Made by a program: the position numbers and the translations under genes. Of a stretch of DNA of 58,559 bases, positions 8,164 to 16,429 are shown one piece after another. Position 1 is the stretch's first letter; every line of letters starts with the position of its first letter. Source of the DNA: Mycobacterium arosiense ATCC BAA-1401 = DSM 45069 (lineage in GTDB: Bacteria > Actinomycetota > Actinomycetes > Mycobacteriales > Mycobacteriaceae); contig NZ_MVHG01000024.1 in NCBI RefSeq assembly GCF_002086125.1, positions 1 to 58,559 of the forward strand, in the 5' to 3' direction. The notes beneath the pieces were generated by a model that had not been told where the DNA came from, searched no databases, and saw nothing but the letters and a program-made list of their open reading frames with translations.

Positions 8164-8914
8164 GGTGGGTGGTCTCAATCGGTGTGCGACGACTTCCATC
8201 CAGGACGATGTCGAAGCGGTAGCCCGTCGCGACCTCGGGACGCGAAAGTGCGTGGTCGTACACCGCGATGAGGCGGGCTCGGGCGGCCGGATCAGTGACC
8301 GCCTGACAAATCGGGTCCAGCGGAAACAGCGGGTCGCCGGGAAAATACATCTGAGTGACAAGTCGTTCGGTGAACCGCGTGCCAAACACCGAGAAATGGA
8401 TATGGGCAGGCCGCCACGCGTTGATGTGATTGCGCCAGGGATAGGGCCCGGGCTTGACGGTGATGAATTGATAGCTTCCATCGGGGCCAGTGATGCATCT
8501 GCCAACTCCGGTGAAGTTGGGATCTAGGGGTGCTGGATGCTGGTCCTGCTGGTGAATGTAACGGCCTGCGGCGTTGGCCTGCCAGATCTCGACGAGTTGA
8601 TTGGCGACTGGGCGGCCACTGCTGTCGGTGACCGATCCGGTGATTACAACGCGTTCGCCGATGGGCGCTCCTGCATGACCGATTGTGAGGTCCGCATCAA
8701 GCGGGCTGACGTCGCCGGCACCGAAGCACGGCGCGCACAGCTCAACCCCCTCGGGATCGACGATCGGTAGGTTTTTGCGGGGGTGACGCAAGACGCTGCT
8801 CCGGTAGGGCCAATAGTTTAGCCGGGGTTGCGCTTCGGCTGGCCCAGAGTGATCCATCGTGGCGATGGCGCTGATCTCTTCGCAGATGTCCTCTTGCGTA
8901 ACGAGTCCCGTCAT
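8156..8914 (-). CDS. pcaH: Protocatechuate 3,4-dioxygenase beta subunit
   Basis: Catalytic beta subunit carrying the ferric iron. The 252-aa product shows the N-terminal YRSSVLRHPRKNLP segment, the tyrosine in AGRYIHQQD, the tyrosine in KPGPYPWRNH and the histidine pair in RPAHIHFS, which are the four iron ligands expected for PcaH. The ATG at 8914 (after AGGTCAAG) is preferred; ATGs at 8926 and 8932 are alternatives. It is the first gene of the pcaHGBC operon and is divergent from the IclR gene at 9017, which leaves only about 100 nt for both promoters. Confidence 0.9.
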   Translation of the reverse strand: MTGLVTQEDICEEISAIATMDHSGPAEAQPRLNYWPYRSSVLRHPRKNLPIVDPEGVELCAPCFGAGDVSPLDADLTIGHAGAPIGERVVITGSVTDSSGRPVANQLVEIWQANAAGRYIHQQDQHPAPLDPNFTGVGRCITGPDGSYQFITVKPGPYPWRNHINAWRPAHIHFSVFGTRFTERLVTQMYFPGDPLFPLDPICQAVTDPAARARLIAVYDHALSRPEVATGYRFDIVLDGSRRTPIETTHRD

Positions 8915-9016
8915 CTTGACCTGCATTTGCATGCACGCCAAGGTAGCCATCGGCCTGCATCGACCCGAGAGTATTATTCTGCTCAGTGGAAGATCGAGCA
9001 GGCGCGACGGGCAGCC

Positions 9017-9763
9017 ATGGCGGGTAATAGTTCGCGGCCGGGGATAAGCGTGGCCTCGCGAGCCTTGGCGCTGCTCGCCGCGTTCGACAGCCGCCACCGG
9101 CAGCTGACGTTGACGGAGTTGGCTCGCCGCGCAGACCTCCCGATCGGCACCGCCCACCGGTTGCTGGGTGAACTGTACGACTGGGGTGCCGTAGCGCGCC
9201 TGCCGTCTGGGCATTATGTGATTGGCCGAAGGCTTTGGGACGTAGGACTTTTGGCGCCGCTGCAGACGGGGTTGCGGGAGGTGGCGTCACCGTTCTTGCA
9301 CGACCTCTACGGCGCGACTTTGGCTACCGTACATTTGGCAGTCCGTGATGGACACGAGGTGCTGTATGTGGATCGGTTGTCCGGACATGCCTCAGTGCCC
9401 GTCGTCAGCTACATCGGCTCACGACTACCCCTGCACGCCACCGGAGTGGGTAAGGTGCTGTTGGCCTACGCTCCGGAGGAAGTGCAGCAATACGTTCTTG
9501 CGCATTTAGTGCGTGTGACACCCCATACTGTCGTGCACACCGGAATCATGCGCAATCAGTTGGTGCGGGTGCGCCGAGATGGGTATGCGACAACGTCGGA
9601 GGAGATGACAATGGGCGCGTGTTCGGTGGCAGTACCGGTATTCCAAGGCGCCGATGTCGTGGCGGCACTGGGGCTAGTGGTACCTACACTCAAGCGTGAT
9701 CGTGCCCGTCTGGTAGCTGCGTTACATGTTGCCGCACGGGGTATTTCGCGCACAGTGCGATGA
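9017..9763 (+). CDS. IclR-family regulator, PcaR/PobR-like
   Basis: The 248-aa product has the IclR N-terminal winged helix ([15 protein letters not shown]..., [22 protein letters not shown] at about residues 30-52) and the C-terminal effector domain ending in [12 protein letters not shown]. The frame is open upstream to 8828, but the ATG at 9017 starts directly before the HTH and leaves the pcaH promoter free. It is divergent from pcaH, so the pcaHGBC operon is the most likely target. IclR regulators of protocatechuate genes (PcaR, PcaU) are well known. Whether it also reads the TTCC-N7-GGAA palindromes elsewhere in the island is open. Confidence 0.85.
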   Translation: MAGNSSRPGISVASRALALLAAFDSRHRQLTLTELARRADLPIGTAHRLLGELYDWGAVARLPSGHYVIGRRLWDVGLLAPLQTGLREVASPFLHDLYGATLATVHLAVRDGHEVLYVDRLSGHASVPVVSYIGSRLPLHATGVGKVLLAYAPEEVQQYVLAHLVRVTPHTVVHTGIMRNQLVRVRRDGYATTSEEMTMGACSVAVPVFQGADVVAALGLVVPTLKRDRARLVAALHVAARGISRTVR

Positions 9764-9800
9764 CGGTGGCGGCGCGGGTAGAGCTATCGTCGTAGGCTGT

Positions 9801-9816
9801 TTTCAACCAGCGGAAA
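9801..9816. promoter_or_regulatory. Degenerate IclR-type operator upstream of mscR
   Basis: On the minus strand this reads TTTCCGCTGGTTGAAA. Its core keeps TTCCGCTGG and matches the vanA/pobA palindrome core TTCCGCTGGGCGGAA at 12 of 15 positions. It lies about 80 nt upstream of the formaldehyde dehydrogenase gene, so it could bring mscR under the same regulator as vanA. Confidence 0.35.
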
Positions 9817-9852
9817 GCCCATCTTGCGCTGGGAGGGATACCAGGCGACAGT

Positions 9853-9879
9853 GCTTGCGTTCACTGATCGAACGCAAGC
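9853..9879 (+). promoter_or_regulatory. Nine-base-pair inverted repeat in the mscR leader
   Basis: GCTTGCGTT (9853-9861) and AACGCAAGC (9871-9879) are a perfect inverted repeat with a 9-nt loop, ending 17 nt before the mscR start and just before its AGAGG ribosome site. It could be a protein operator or an RNA hairpin that controls translation. Nothing in the sequence decides between them. Confidence 0.5.
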
Positions 9880-9896
9880 TCTCTCAGAGGATCACT

Positions 9897-10982
9897 ATGC
9901 CGAGCACCGTCGCGGGAATCATCGCCCGATCTAAGGGTTCCGCCACTGAACGTGTCGAACTCGTCGTTCCCGACCCGGTCGGGAACGACGTCGTCATACG
10001 CGTACAGGCGTGCGGCGTGTGCCACACCGACCTGACCTATCGCGAAGGTGGCATTAATGACGAGTATCCGTTCCTATTGGGGCATGAGGCTGCCGGAGTT
10101 GTCGAGACCGTGGGTGATGCCGTAACCCATGTAGCACCAAGCGATTTCGTTGTGTTGAACTGGAGGGCAGTATGCGGACAATGTCGTGCTTGCAAGCGTG
10201 GCCGGCCACGGTATTGCTTTAATACCTATAACGCTTCTCAGCCGATGACATTGACAGACGGCACGGCGGTCACGCCGGCGTTGGGCATCGGCGCATTCGC
10301 CGAGAAGACGCTGGTGCACGAAGGCCAGTGCACAAAGGTTGATCCGGTCGCCGACCCCGCGGTGGTTGCATTGCTTGGTTGCGGAGTGATGGCAGGGCTG
10401 GGTGCTGCGATCAACACCGCCGCGGTGGACCGCGACGATTCTGTAGCGGTGATCGGGTGCGGCGGTGTGGGTAATGCGGCGATTGCGGGTGCCCGCCTGG
10501 TCGGCGCGAAAACGATCATCGCAATCGACCGAGACGCGAAGAAGCTGGAGTGGGCAAAAGATTTCGGCGCCACGGACACTGTCAACGCGGCCGCCATGGA
10601 CACCATCGACGCGATTCGGGAGATTACCGACGGATACGGCGTCGACGTCGTTATAGATGCGGTGGGGCGACCCGAAACTTGGAAGCAGGCCTTTTACGCG
10701 CGCGATCTGGCCGGGACTGTCGTGCTGGTCGGCGTGCCTACTCCGGACATGCGACTTGACATCCCGTTAGTCGATTTTTTCTCTCGTGGCGGTTCGTTGA
10801 AGTCGTCATGGTATGGCGACTGCCTGCCCGAGCGTGATTTTCCCACAATGGTAAATCTGTATCTGCAGGGTAGGTTGCCGCTCGAAAAGTTTGTGAGTGA
10901 GAGGATTGGGCTCGACGACATCCAGTCCGCTTTTAAGGCAATGCATTCCGGACAGGTCCTGCGTTCGGTGGTTGTGCTGTGA
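9897..10982 (+). CDS. mscR: Mycothiol-dependent formaldehyde dehydrogenase / S-nitrosomycothiol reductase
   Basis: Zinc MDR dehydrogenase closely resembling M. tuberculosis Rv2259 (AdhE2/MscR), also 361 aa. It oxidises S-hydroxymethylmycothiol, the adduct of formaldehyde and mycothiol. The sequence has [18 protein letters not shown] (catalytic zinc Cys42, His63 in LGHEAAG), the structural zinc loop [15 protein letters not shown], the Rossmann [12 protein letters not shown] and the [14 protein letters not shown] segment conserved in MscR. The ATG at 9897 follows AGAGG; the open frame upstream to 9726 is not used. A metallo-hydrolase gene follows at once, as Rv2260 follows Rv2259. Next to vanAB it probably removes formaldehyde from vanillate demethylation. 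Confidence 0.9.
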   Translation: MPSTVAGIIARSKGSATERVELVVPDPVGNDVVIRVQACGVCHTDLTYREGGINDEYPFLLGHEAAGVVETVGDAVTHVAPSDFVVLNWRAVCGQCRACKRGRPRYCFNTYNASQPMTLTDGTAVTPALGIGAFAEKTLVHEGQCTKVDPVADPAVVALLGCGVMAGLGAAINTAAVDRDDSVAVIGCGGVGNAAIAGARLVGAKTIIAIDRDAKKLEWAKDFGATDTVNAAAMDTIDAIREITDGYGVDVVIDAVGRPETWKQAFYARDLAGTVVLVGVPTPDMRLDIPLVDFFSRGGSLKSSWYGDCLPERDFPTMVNLYLQGRLPLEKFVSERIGLDDIQSAFKAMHSGQVLRSVVVL

Positions 10983-11633
10983 ACCCAAGCACCGTCGTGG
11001 CCGAGCTGGCTGGACTTCGCATTGAAAAACTTGTTACCGCTGGCACATTCTGCCTGGACGGCGGCACGTGGGAAGTGGAGAACAATGTCTGGATTTTGGG
11101 CAGCGATCACGACGTTGTGATCATCGACGCCGCTCATGACGCTGACGTCATGAGCGGCAGTCGGAACACGTGCAGTGACGGCTGTGATTTGCACCCACGG
11201 GCACAACGATCACGTCAACGTTGCTGAATTGCTAGCAAAAAAGGTGCACGCGCCAGTTTTGCTTCACCCCGCGGACACCATGTTATGGCAGACCGTGCAC
11301 GGTGACGCGGCGTTCATGCCGTTGCACGATGGCCAGCGTATCGGCTTTGCCGGCACTGAAATTAGCGTGCTCCATACTCCGGGCCACTCACCGGGCTCAG
11401 TCTGTCTGCATCTGCCCGAGGCTGGGGCAATCTTCTCGGGTGACACCTTGTTCGAAGGCGGCCCCGGTGCAACAGGCCGGTCATATTCGGACTTCCCAAC
11501 GATCATTTCCTCGATACGCGAACGGCTTTTCAGCCTGGACGTCGAAACGCGGGTCCACACCGGGCATGGCCCGTCGACGCGCATAGGAGGAGAAGCGCCG
11601 TTCCTCGAAGAGTGGATCGCGCGAGGCTACTGA
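10979..11633 (+). pseudogene. Metallo-beta-lactamase-fold hydrolase (Rv2260-like), frameshifted
   Basis: Starts with GTG at 10979, overlapping the mscR stop by 3 nt. The first frame reads VENNVWILGSDHDVVIIDAAHDADVM and then drifts into unrelated sequence ending at 11227. From about 11150 the next frame reads AAVGTRAVTAVICTHGHNDH, with the metal motif HGHNDH, and continues to HTPGHSPGS, FSGDTLF and the stop at 11633. The two halves join as one roughly 217-aa MBL protein if a single base in ATGAGCGGC is an insertion. The intact family member next to mscR is thought to act on the mycothiol adduct, releasing formate. This is either a true pseudogene or a base-call error. Confidence 0.8.
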
Positions 11634-11661
11634 AAACGCGTGGGCCGCTTTGGTGTTGCGG

Positions 11662-12852
11662 TCAGATATCACTACCGATTTCCACCAGAGATAAGTCCGC
11701 ATAATTTTCGGCGAGTGCCGCCGACGCGGCCCGGCTAGAGAAGATCGAACGTAATTGCGCAAGCTGCAGCTCGGCGTCGAACGGGTCGCCATTGATGTGC
11801 AGCATGCTCGTCATCCATGACGAGAAGTGTGTGCAGCGCCAGACGCGGCGCAGTGCGGTCGCGGAGTACCTATCGGCCAGCTCGCTATCCCCCTTGATCA
11901 CCAGGGCGGCAAGCGCAGGAGCTAACAGTGCGACATCGGCAATCGCTAGGTTGAGCCCCTTGGCCCCGGTCGGGGGAACGATGTGGGCGGCGTCGCCTGC
12001 TAAGAAGAGTCGGCCATAGCGCATCGGTGTCTGCACATAGCTGCGCATCGGCAGCACGCTGCACGCACTAACCCGTCCTTGTTGCAGCGACCAGCCGTTC
12101 ACGCCATCGCCCAGTCGGTGCGCCAGCGCATCCCAAATGCGCTCATGGGTCCAATCGTTGATGTCTGTGTCGTTGGGCACTTGCAGGTATAGTCGGCTCA
12201 CGTCTGGGGAGCGCATCGAATGCATCGCGAAACCATCCGGATGCCACGCGTAGATGAGTTCGTCAGTCGAGGGGGGAACATCGGCCAGCACGCCGAGCCA
12301 GGAGTATGGGTAAGCGCGCTCCCACACCTGTTTCACTTCGCCAGGAATGGCAGCTCGGCTTGGGCCGAAAGAGCCATCACAGCCGACCACGGCATCGGCG
12401 ACTAGGCGTTGCGACGACCCGTCGCTGGATGTGAAGGTGATGAATGGACGTTCGGTCGTCAGGTCATGCACGGCGACTTTGTCTACTTCATAATAGATTT
12501 GTTGCTCGGCGGCCGTCCGCGCGGCCACGAGATCCCTTTGAAGTTCGGTCTGTCCGTACACCCACACGCAGCGGCCCACCAGATCGACGAAGTCCACGTG
12601 GTGACGTTCGCCTGGGGTCTGAAGGTAGATACCTCTATGCTCCATGCCGTGCTCAATGAGGCGGCCACCTAACCCGACGGTGCGTAGCAGCTGAACCGCT
12701 GAATGCTCCAGGATGCCGGCGCGGATGCGGGCCAGAACATATTCTTGCGAGCGTGTCTCGACGATGACAGACTCGACGCCTTCTGCGGCCAGCAGGTGCG
12801 ACAAAAGCATACCGGCTGGCCCAGCTCCGATGATTGCGACTTGGGCGCGCAT
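11662..12852 (-). CDS. pobA: 4-hydroxybenzoate 3-monooxygenase (flavoprotein hydroxylase)
   Basis: Class A FAD monooxygenase converting 4-hydroxybenzoate to protocatechuate with NAD(P)H. The 396-aa product has the FAD motif AIIGAGPAGMLLSHLL at the N-terminus, ETRSQEYVLARIRAGILE as in PobA, the DG motif VGCDGSFGPSR near residue 165 and the GD motif FLAGDAAHIVPPTGAKGLNLAIAD near residue 280. Length matches PobA (about 394 aa). The ATG at 12852 begins right before the FAD motif; a start at 12885 is less likely. An IclR-type palindrome lies 46 nt upstream. It ends 28 nt from the convergent metallo-hydrolase gene. Confidence 0.88.
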   Translation of the reverse strand: MRAQVAIIGAGPAGMLLSHLLAAEGVESVIVETRSQEYVLARIRAGILEHSAVQLLRTVGLGGRLIEHGMEHRGIYLQTPGERHHVDFVDLVGRCVWVYGQTELQRDLVAARTAAEQQIYYEVDKVAVHDLTTERPFITFTSSDGSSQRLVADAVVGCDGSFGPSRAAIPGEVKQVWERAYPYSWLGVLADVPPSTDELIYAWHPDGFAMHSMRSPDVSRLYLQVPNDTDINDWTHERIWDALAHRLGDGVNGWSLQQGRVSACSVLPMRSYVQTPMRYGRLFLAGDAAHIVPPTGAKGLNLAIADVALLAPALAALVIKGDSELADRYSATALRRVWRCTHFSSWMTSMLHINGDPFDAELQLAQLRSIFSSRAASAALAENYADLSLVEIGSDI

Positions 12853-12897
12853 AGGCCCTAAGTGTCTTATATTCGGGTACGACAACCTGAGCAGTGA

Positions 12898-12914
12898 ATT
12901 CCGCTGGGCGGAAT
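12898..12914. promoter_or_regulatory. IclR-type palindromic operator upstream of pobA
   Basis: ATTCCGCTGGGCGGAAT is a perfect 17-nt palindrome identical in its 15-nt core to the one before vanA (3418-3434). Placement 46 nt before the pobA start on the minus strand fits an operator. It lies in the 163-nt gap between the FAH-family gene and pobA, suggesting pobA has its own promoter. Confidence 0.6.
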
Positions 12915-13015
12915 CAGATGACTCCTCGTTGCCGCGCGTGCCAGCAGGTGCTGCACTCCCGGTTTTCGAGTGTAGAAAACGCGGGCCGCTCGAAGCGCAC
13001 GATCACCGACATTTT

Positions 13016-13954
13016 CTATTCTCTACCTGGTGTTAGCTCTGTGACCTCAGGCACCGACACCGCCGGCTCGTCGATGACTGGTGTTCGCATTACCCCCAGC
13101 CCCGAGGCTTCAAGTTGGAGTATGTCTCCCGCTTTTAGAAACTCTGGAGGTTGCCGGCTCATGCCGACACCCGCTGGACTGCCGGTAAGCACGACGTCAC
13201 CGGGCCGAAGGGTGACGAACTCGCTAACCGACGCGAGGAGTGTTGGGACATCGAAAATCATATGGGCGCAGACGTCATCCTGGCGCAAGTCGGTGTTGAC
13301 TGAGAGGCGCAGTCGAAGGTTCCGCGGATCGCCGACTTCATCGGCCGTGACGAGCCAAGGACCCGTAGGACAGAATGTGTCGTATCCTTTTCCGCGCAGG
13401 ACCTGAAGGTACAACGGATTTTTGTCCGCCTCGCCAAGGAAGACGTCCCGGGCCGTTACGTCATTGGCGATCATGTACCCGGCGACATGTTGCAGCGCGG
13501 TGTTGACGGATATGCGCCGTCCCGCGCGGCCAATCACGACAGCCAGTTCGATCTCGTAGTCGAGCATCGCGGTCTCGTGAGGAATTTCGATAGCGTCGAA
13601 GGGGCCAGTTATCGAGGATGTTGGCTTCGCGAAAAGTATAGGCTTGGTGGGCAACTCAGCTGCGCCGTGTTCGGCTAAGTGGGCAGGGTAGTTGGCGCCC
13701 ACGGCAAAGACGGCGCCAGGATGAGGAACGGGCGGCCCGAGTCGGACGCCGTCCATAGGGATCGCATCTGCGCCAGTTACCGTAAGTTCGGCGATCCTCG
13801 TTCGCACGTCGGCCAGCACGCGGAGAACGTCGTTCATCGTGGCGTCCGGGCAACCCCAACGTTGCATTGCAGCACTGAGGGGAATGATCATGTTTTGGTT
13901 CGACAGAACCCCGGGTTGCTCTTTGCCGCGCTCACCGAAGCTGACAAGTTTCAT
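13016..13954 (-). CDS. Fumarylacetoacetate hydrolase-family protein
   Basis: The 312-aa product belongs to the FAH/2-hydroxyhepta-2,4-diene-1,7-dioate isomerase family: FAVGANYPAHLAEHG near residue 95, FAKPTSSITGPFDAI, LDYEIELAVVIGRAGRRIS (acidic metal ligands), GYMIANDVTARD and the late GDVVLTGSPAGVG. Such enzymes cleave or isomerise acyl-pyruvate products of extradiol or gentisate ring cleavage, and many are oxaloacetate decarboxylases or hydratases. The ATG at 13954 follows GGAAGGTG. Upstream on the same strand lies a VOC dioxygenase-like gene, so the pair may form a ring-cleavage segment. The exact substrate is not readable. Confidence 0.8.
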   Translation of the reverse strand: MKLVSFGERGKEQPGVLSNQNMIIPLSAAMQRWGCPDATMNDVLRVLADVRTRIAELTVTGADAIPMDGVRLGPPVPHPGAVFAVGANYPAHLAEHGAAELPTKPILFAKPTSSITGPFDAIEIPHETAMLDYEIELAVVIGRAGRRISVNTALQHVAGYMIANDVTARDVFLGEADKNPLYLQVLRGKGYDTFCPTGPWLVTADEVGDPRNLRLRLSVNTDLRQDDVCAHMIFDVPTLLASVSEFVTLRPGDVVLTGSPAGVGMSRQPPEFLKAGDILQLEASGLGVMRTPVIDEPAVSVPEVTELTPGRE

Positions 13955-14356
13955 GTTCACCTTCCACCGGGTTAGACTGGTCGATCTTCGACCGTGCGCT
14001 GGGTTACCCTGCCTTGCCCCCTGCGGAATCGTTCGGTGACCCAACACGATTGTTTCTACGACGTAGTTTCTTGTGTCGACGCGTGGCCGTAAGCCTCCTG
14101 CGTGGTCGGGGGGTGCAGGGGAAGGAAGTCGCTTGACGACCGCTTGTGTATTTCGATGCGGGACGGCTTGCTCTGCATGCGGCCTGCTCGATGGTGAATA
14201 TCCAGCGCGCCGACGGCTTGTCGCGTAATCGGGCCGCACGCGTTCGTTGTCAATGGAAGTCGTGACCGAGCTCCGATGGCGGCTTCGCGCTGTGTCTGCG
14301 TGACTTGGGAGCTTCAGCGCTTTCGCCCCCCAAACCGTAAAGCGTTGCCACGGCTG
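13955..14356. other. 402-nt gap with a palindrome near the FAH-family start
   Basis: No convincing gene is seen. The palindrome GGTCGA-TCT-TCGACC (13979-13993) lies 25 nt upstream of the FAH-family start and could be an operator. The open frames here are short, arginine-rich and unlike any protein I recognise. Confidence 0.4.
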
Positions 14357-14875
14357 CTATTCCGTGCGCTGAACGAGCTCGGCCACTGACACGCCGGCTC
14401 TCAAGTTCGCGAGCATCTCCGCCGGATCGAACTCGGTTCCGATCGGATTGGTTTGATAGATCGGCCCGTTTATGAACGCGTTGACTTCTTCGTTACTGGC
14501 GAAGACGTCGACCTGCAGTTCCACGCGGTTGCGATCGGGGTCGCAGTAATACAACGAGATGGTGGGTCCGTGATTGATTTTCATCACCGGCTGGATATCT
14601 TCTGCAGCGAGTCGTTCGAAGTTCTCCAATAAAGCCGCCAGAGACGCGTAGGTGAAAGACACGTGATGTAGCCCGAGGGCGTCGTCACTGCGTTCGGTGT
14701 AATCGCCGAATGACACCAGGCCGATCCGGTGGTGCTCGTCGTCGTAGGACAGAAAGCACAGGGCGTCGTTTTCGAAGGCCACCTTGGCGGCGAGCACGTT
14801 GGTGTACCAATCGCGCATCTCGCGAACCCTGTTGGTCTGCAAGACAATATGTGAGAGCTTGCTTGGGGATTGCAT
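14357..14875 (-). CDS. VOC-superfamily protein, extradiol-dioxygenase-like
   Basis: The 172-aa product is a single vicinal-oxygen-chelate unit pair: SKLSHIVLQTNRVREMRDWYTNVL (first metal His about residue 9), LGLHHVSFTYASL (second His about 78) and NRVELQVDVF (Glu about 127). This matches small one-domain type I extradiol dioxygenases and related glyoxalase-fold enzymes. The ATG at 14875 begins at the conserved domain. The open frame continues upstream to 15457 but that part has no recognisable character. It is co-directional with the FAH-family gene, so it may supply that enzyme's substrate by ring cleavage; this is inference. Confidence 0.75.
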   Translation of the reverse strand: MQSPSKLSHIVLQTNRVREMRDWYTNVLAAKVAFENDALCFLSYDDEHHRIGLVSFGDYTERSDDALGLHHVSFTYASLAALLENFERLAAEDIQPVMKINHGPTISLYYCDPDRNRVELQVDVFASNEEVNAFINGPIYQTNPIGTEFDPAEMLANLRAGVSVAELVQRTE

Positions 14876-15367
14876 ATCAGTCTCCGATCTTTGGCGGTGG
14901 ATATAGGGCGCCGAGGTCTTCCGCGTCACCACGCGGCGACGTAGTCCCAAGACTCTTTGGACCTGTCGGTACGTGGAGTTCGGTGCCGCCGCCGGCAGAA
15001 TCGAGCCTGTCCCACGGTCGGCCAGTTTGGCTCCAATGACGGCGGCGAGCTGGTCGTGCGTTGCTACTGATGGCGGCGGGGGGAGTGCGACTGTGTCTAG
15101 AGTCGTCCGGCGTTTATGCATAACGAGAGGGACAAGCATGATGGTCGTGCAAGCGCCCGTCAGCATCGAACTGCCTCCCGATCCGCGCGGCCCCTCATCA
15201 GGCTGGTGTTGACTGTATTCGCCGCTGCGCCGATGTTTTCTGCGATTTGATCTTGCTTCGCGTCTGTCGTTGAAATGGCGTGAGACGCAAGCGGCGCTGC
15301 ACTCAAGATAGCAAATCAGGGCGACTGTGGTCATGAGTTTTTCTGATGTGGCTGATACGCTCCGGTT
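14876..15367. other. 492-nt divergent region between VOC and LysR genes
   Basis: No gene is supported. An imperfect inverted repeat, GCTTCGCGTCT (15255-15265) against AGACGCAAGC (15283-15292), lies about 75 nt upstream of the LysR start and could be a regulator site or hairpin. The open frame extending the VOC gene is rejected. Confidence 0.4.
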
Positions 15368-16303
15368 GTGTCTGCATTGCTGCGCGTTTCCCTGCGTCAG
15401 TTGGAATACTTTGTCGCCGTCTCGGAACAGGGGACGATGGCTGCGGCAGCCGAGCACTGCCTAATTTCCCAATCGGCGATTTCGCTGGCCGTCACGCAGC
15501 TTGAGCGCATCCTCGACGTTCAGCTGTTCCTACGGCAACGGTCGAAAGGGTTGACGCTTACCGACGCCGGACGGCGCGTCTTAACTGATGCGCGCCGGCT
15601 GTTGCAGCAGGCTGACGAACTTCAGGTCACGGCGCGTAACCTCGGGCAAGAACTTAGCGGACGTTTAGTCGTTGGCTGCTACTCGACGTTGACCCCGTAC
15701 CTGATCCCCATGATGTTGGAAGCGTTCGGCAAGGCGGAGCCGGGCATAAGAATCGACTTTGTCGAAGGCTCGGTCGCCGATTTGCATGAACTGTTGCGCA
15801 ACGGCACCTGCGAGGTGGCCTTAATGTATGACATCGCATTGGGGCCCGATTTGGAGGCGCGCACGCTGTACTCCATTCGGCCTCATGTGGTGCTTGATAT
15901 CAGCCACCGAATGGCCAACCGCACCGCGGTGCGGCTCTCCGATTTGGCAGACGAGCCGATGGTGATGCTGGATATGCCGCCCAGCGAGGAGCTCTTCCGA
16001 TCAATATTCGCGCGCGCGGGCGTGACGCCTAATGTCCGAATGAAGACAGCCAGTGTCGAGGCCGTGCGAGCGTTAGTCGCCAGCGGCGCGGGATATTCAG
16101 TGCTTCTGCAACGCTCGGCCGCCAGGATAAGTTACGTGGGTCGACCATTTGCCGCCTGCGAGATCGAAGATGACGTCGACGCTGTGCAGGTCCAACTTGT
16201 GCGGCACGCCAACTCGCGGCTAACACACCGAGCTGAGGCGTTTGCGAATTTCTGTCATCGGTATTTGGGCGCGATGGGGGCCCACGCGCCGGGCGCAAGT
16301 TGA
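15368..16303 (+). CDS. LysR-family transcriptional regulator
   Basis: The 311-aa product has a LysR HTH (VSLRQLEYFVAVSEQGTMAAAAEHCLISQSAISLAVTQLE at about residues 7-46) and an effector domain from about residue 95. The GTG at 15368 is used. It is divergent from the VOC gene and co-oriented with the CoA ligase gene at 16426. A perfect palindrome overlaps its own stop codon just before that operon. Either flank could be its target. It is clearly a different regulator from the one at 2442. Confidence 0.83.
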   Translation: MSALLRVSLRQLEYFVAVSEQGTMAAAAEHCLISQSAISLAVTQLERILDVQLFLRQRSKGLTLTDAGRRVLTDARRLLQQADELQVTARNLGQELSGRLVVGCYSTLTPYLIPMMLEAFGKAEPGIRIDFVEGSVADLHELLRNGTCEVALMYDIALGPDLEARTLYSIRPHVVLDISHRMANRTAVRLSDLADEPMVMLDMPPSEELFRSIFARAGVTPNVRMKTASVEAVRALVASGAGYSVLLQRSAARISYVGRPFAACEIEDDVDAVQVQLVRHANSRLTHRAEAFANFCHRYLGAMGAHAPGAS

Positions 16304-16315
16304 GATTAACTCAAC
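16299..16315. promoter_or_regulatory. Perfect palindrome overlapping the lysR stop
   Basis: GTTGAG-ATTAA-CTCAAC is a 17-nt perfect dyad with 6-nt arms. It overlaps the LysR stop (TGA 16301-16303) and lies about 110 nt before the CoA-ligase start. The size and AT centre fit a LysR-type binding site for activation of the ligase operon. Confidence 0.5.
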
Positions 16316-16366
16316 AGTTACATCTATTTGTTCTTCTTTACTTATACGGTCCCCCAGCAGAACACT

Positions 16367-16429
16367 ATGAACAAGGGAGAGCTGCTGTCTGGCGTCCCTG
16401 GTCGGTCGCCGGAAGAAAGGATCATATGA
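16367..16429 (+). CDS. Possible 20-codon leader ORF coupled to the CoA ligase
   Basis: An ATG at 16367 opens 20 codons (MNKGELLSGVPG...EERII) whose TGA at 16427-16429 overlaps the ligase ATG in an ATGA arrangement. The ligase's own ribosome site lies inside it. It could be a leader for translational coupling, or a fragment of a lost gene. No strong ribosome site precedes it. Confidence 0.3.
   Translation: MNKGELLSGVPGRSPEERII

Noticed and set aside
14876..15457. N-terminal extension of the VOC gene
   Set aside because: The extension is unlike any domain and would overlap the LysR start; the VOC domain begins at ATG 14875.
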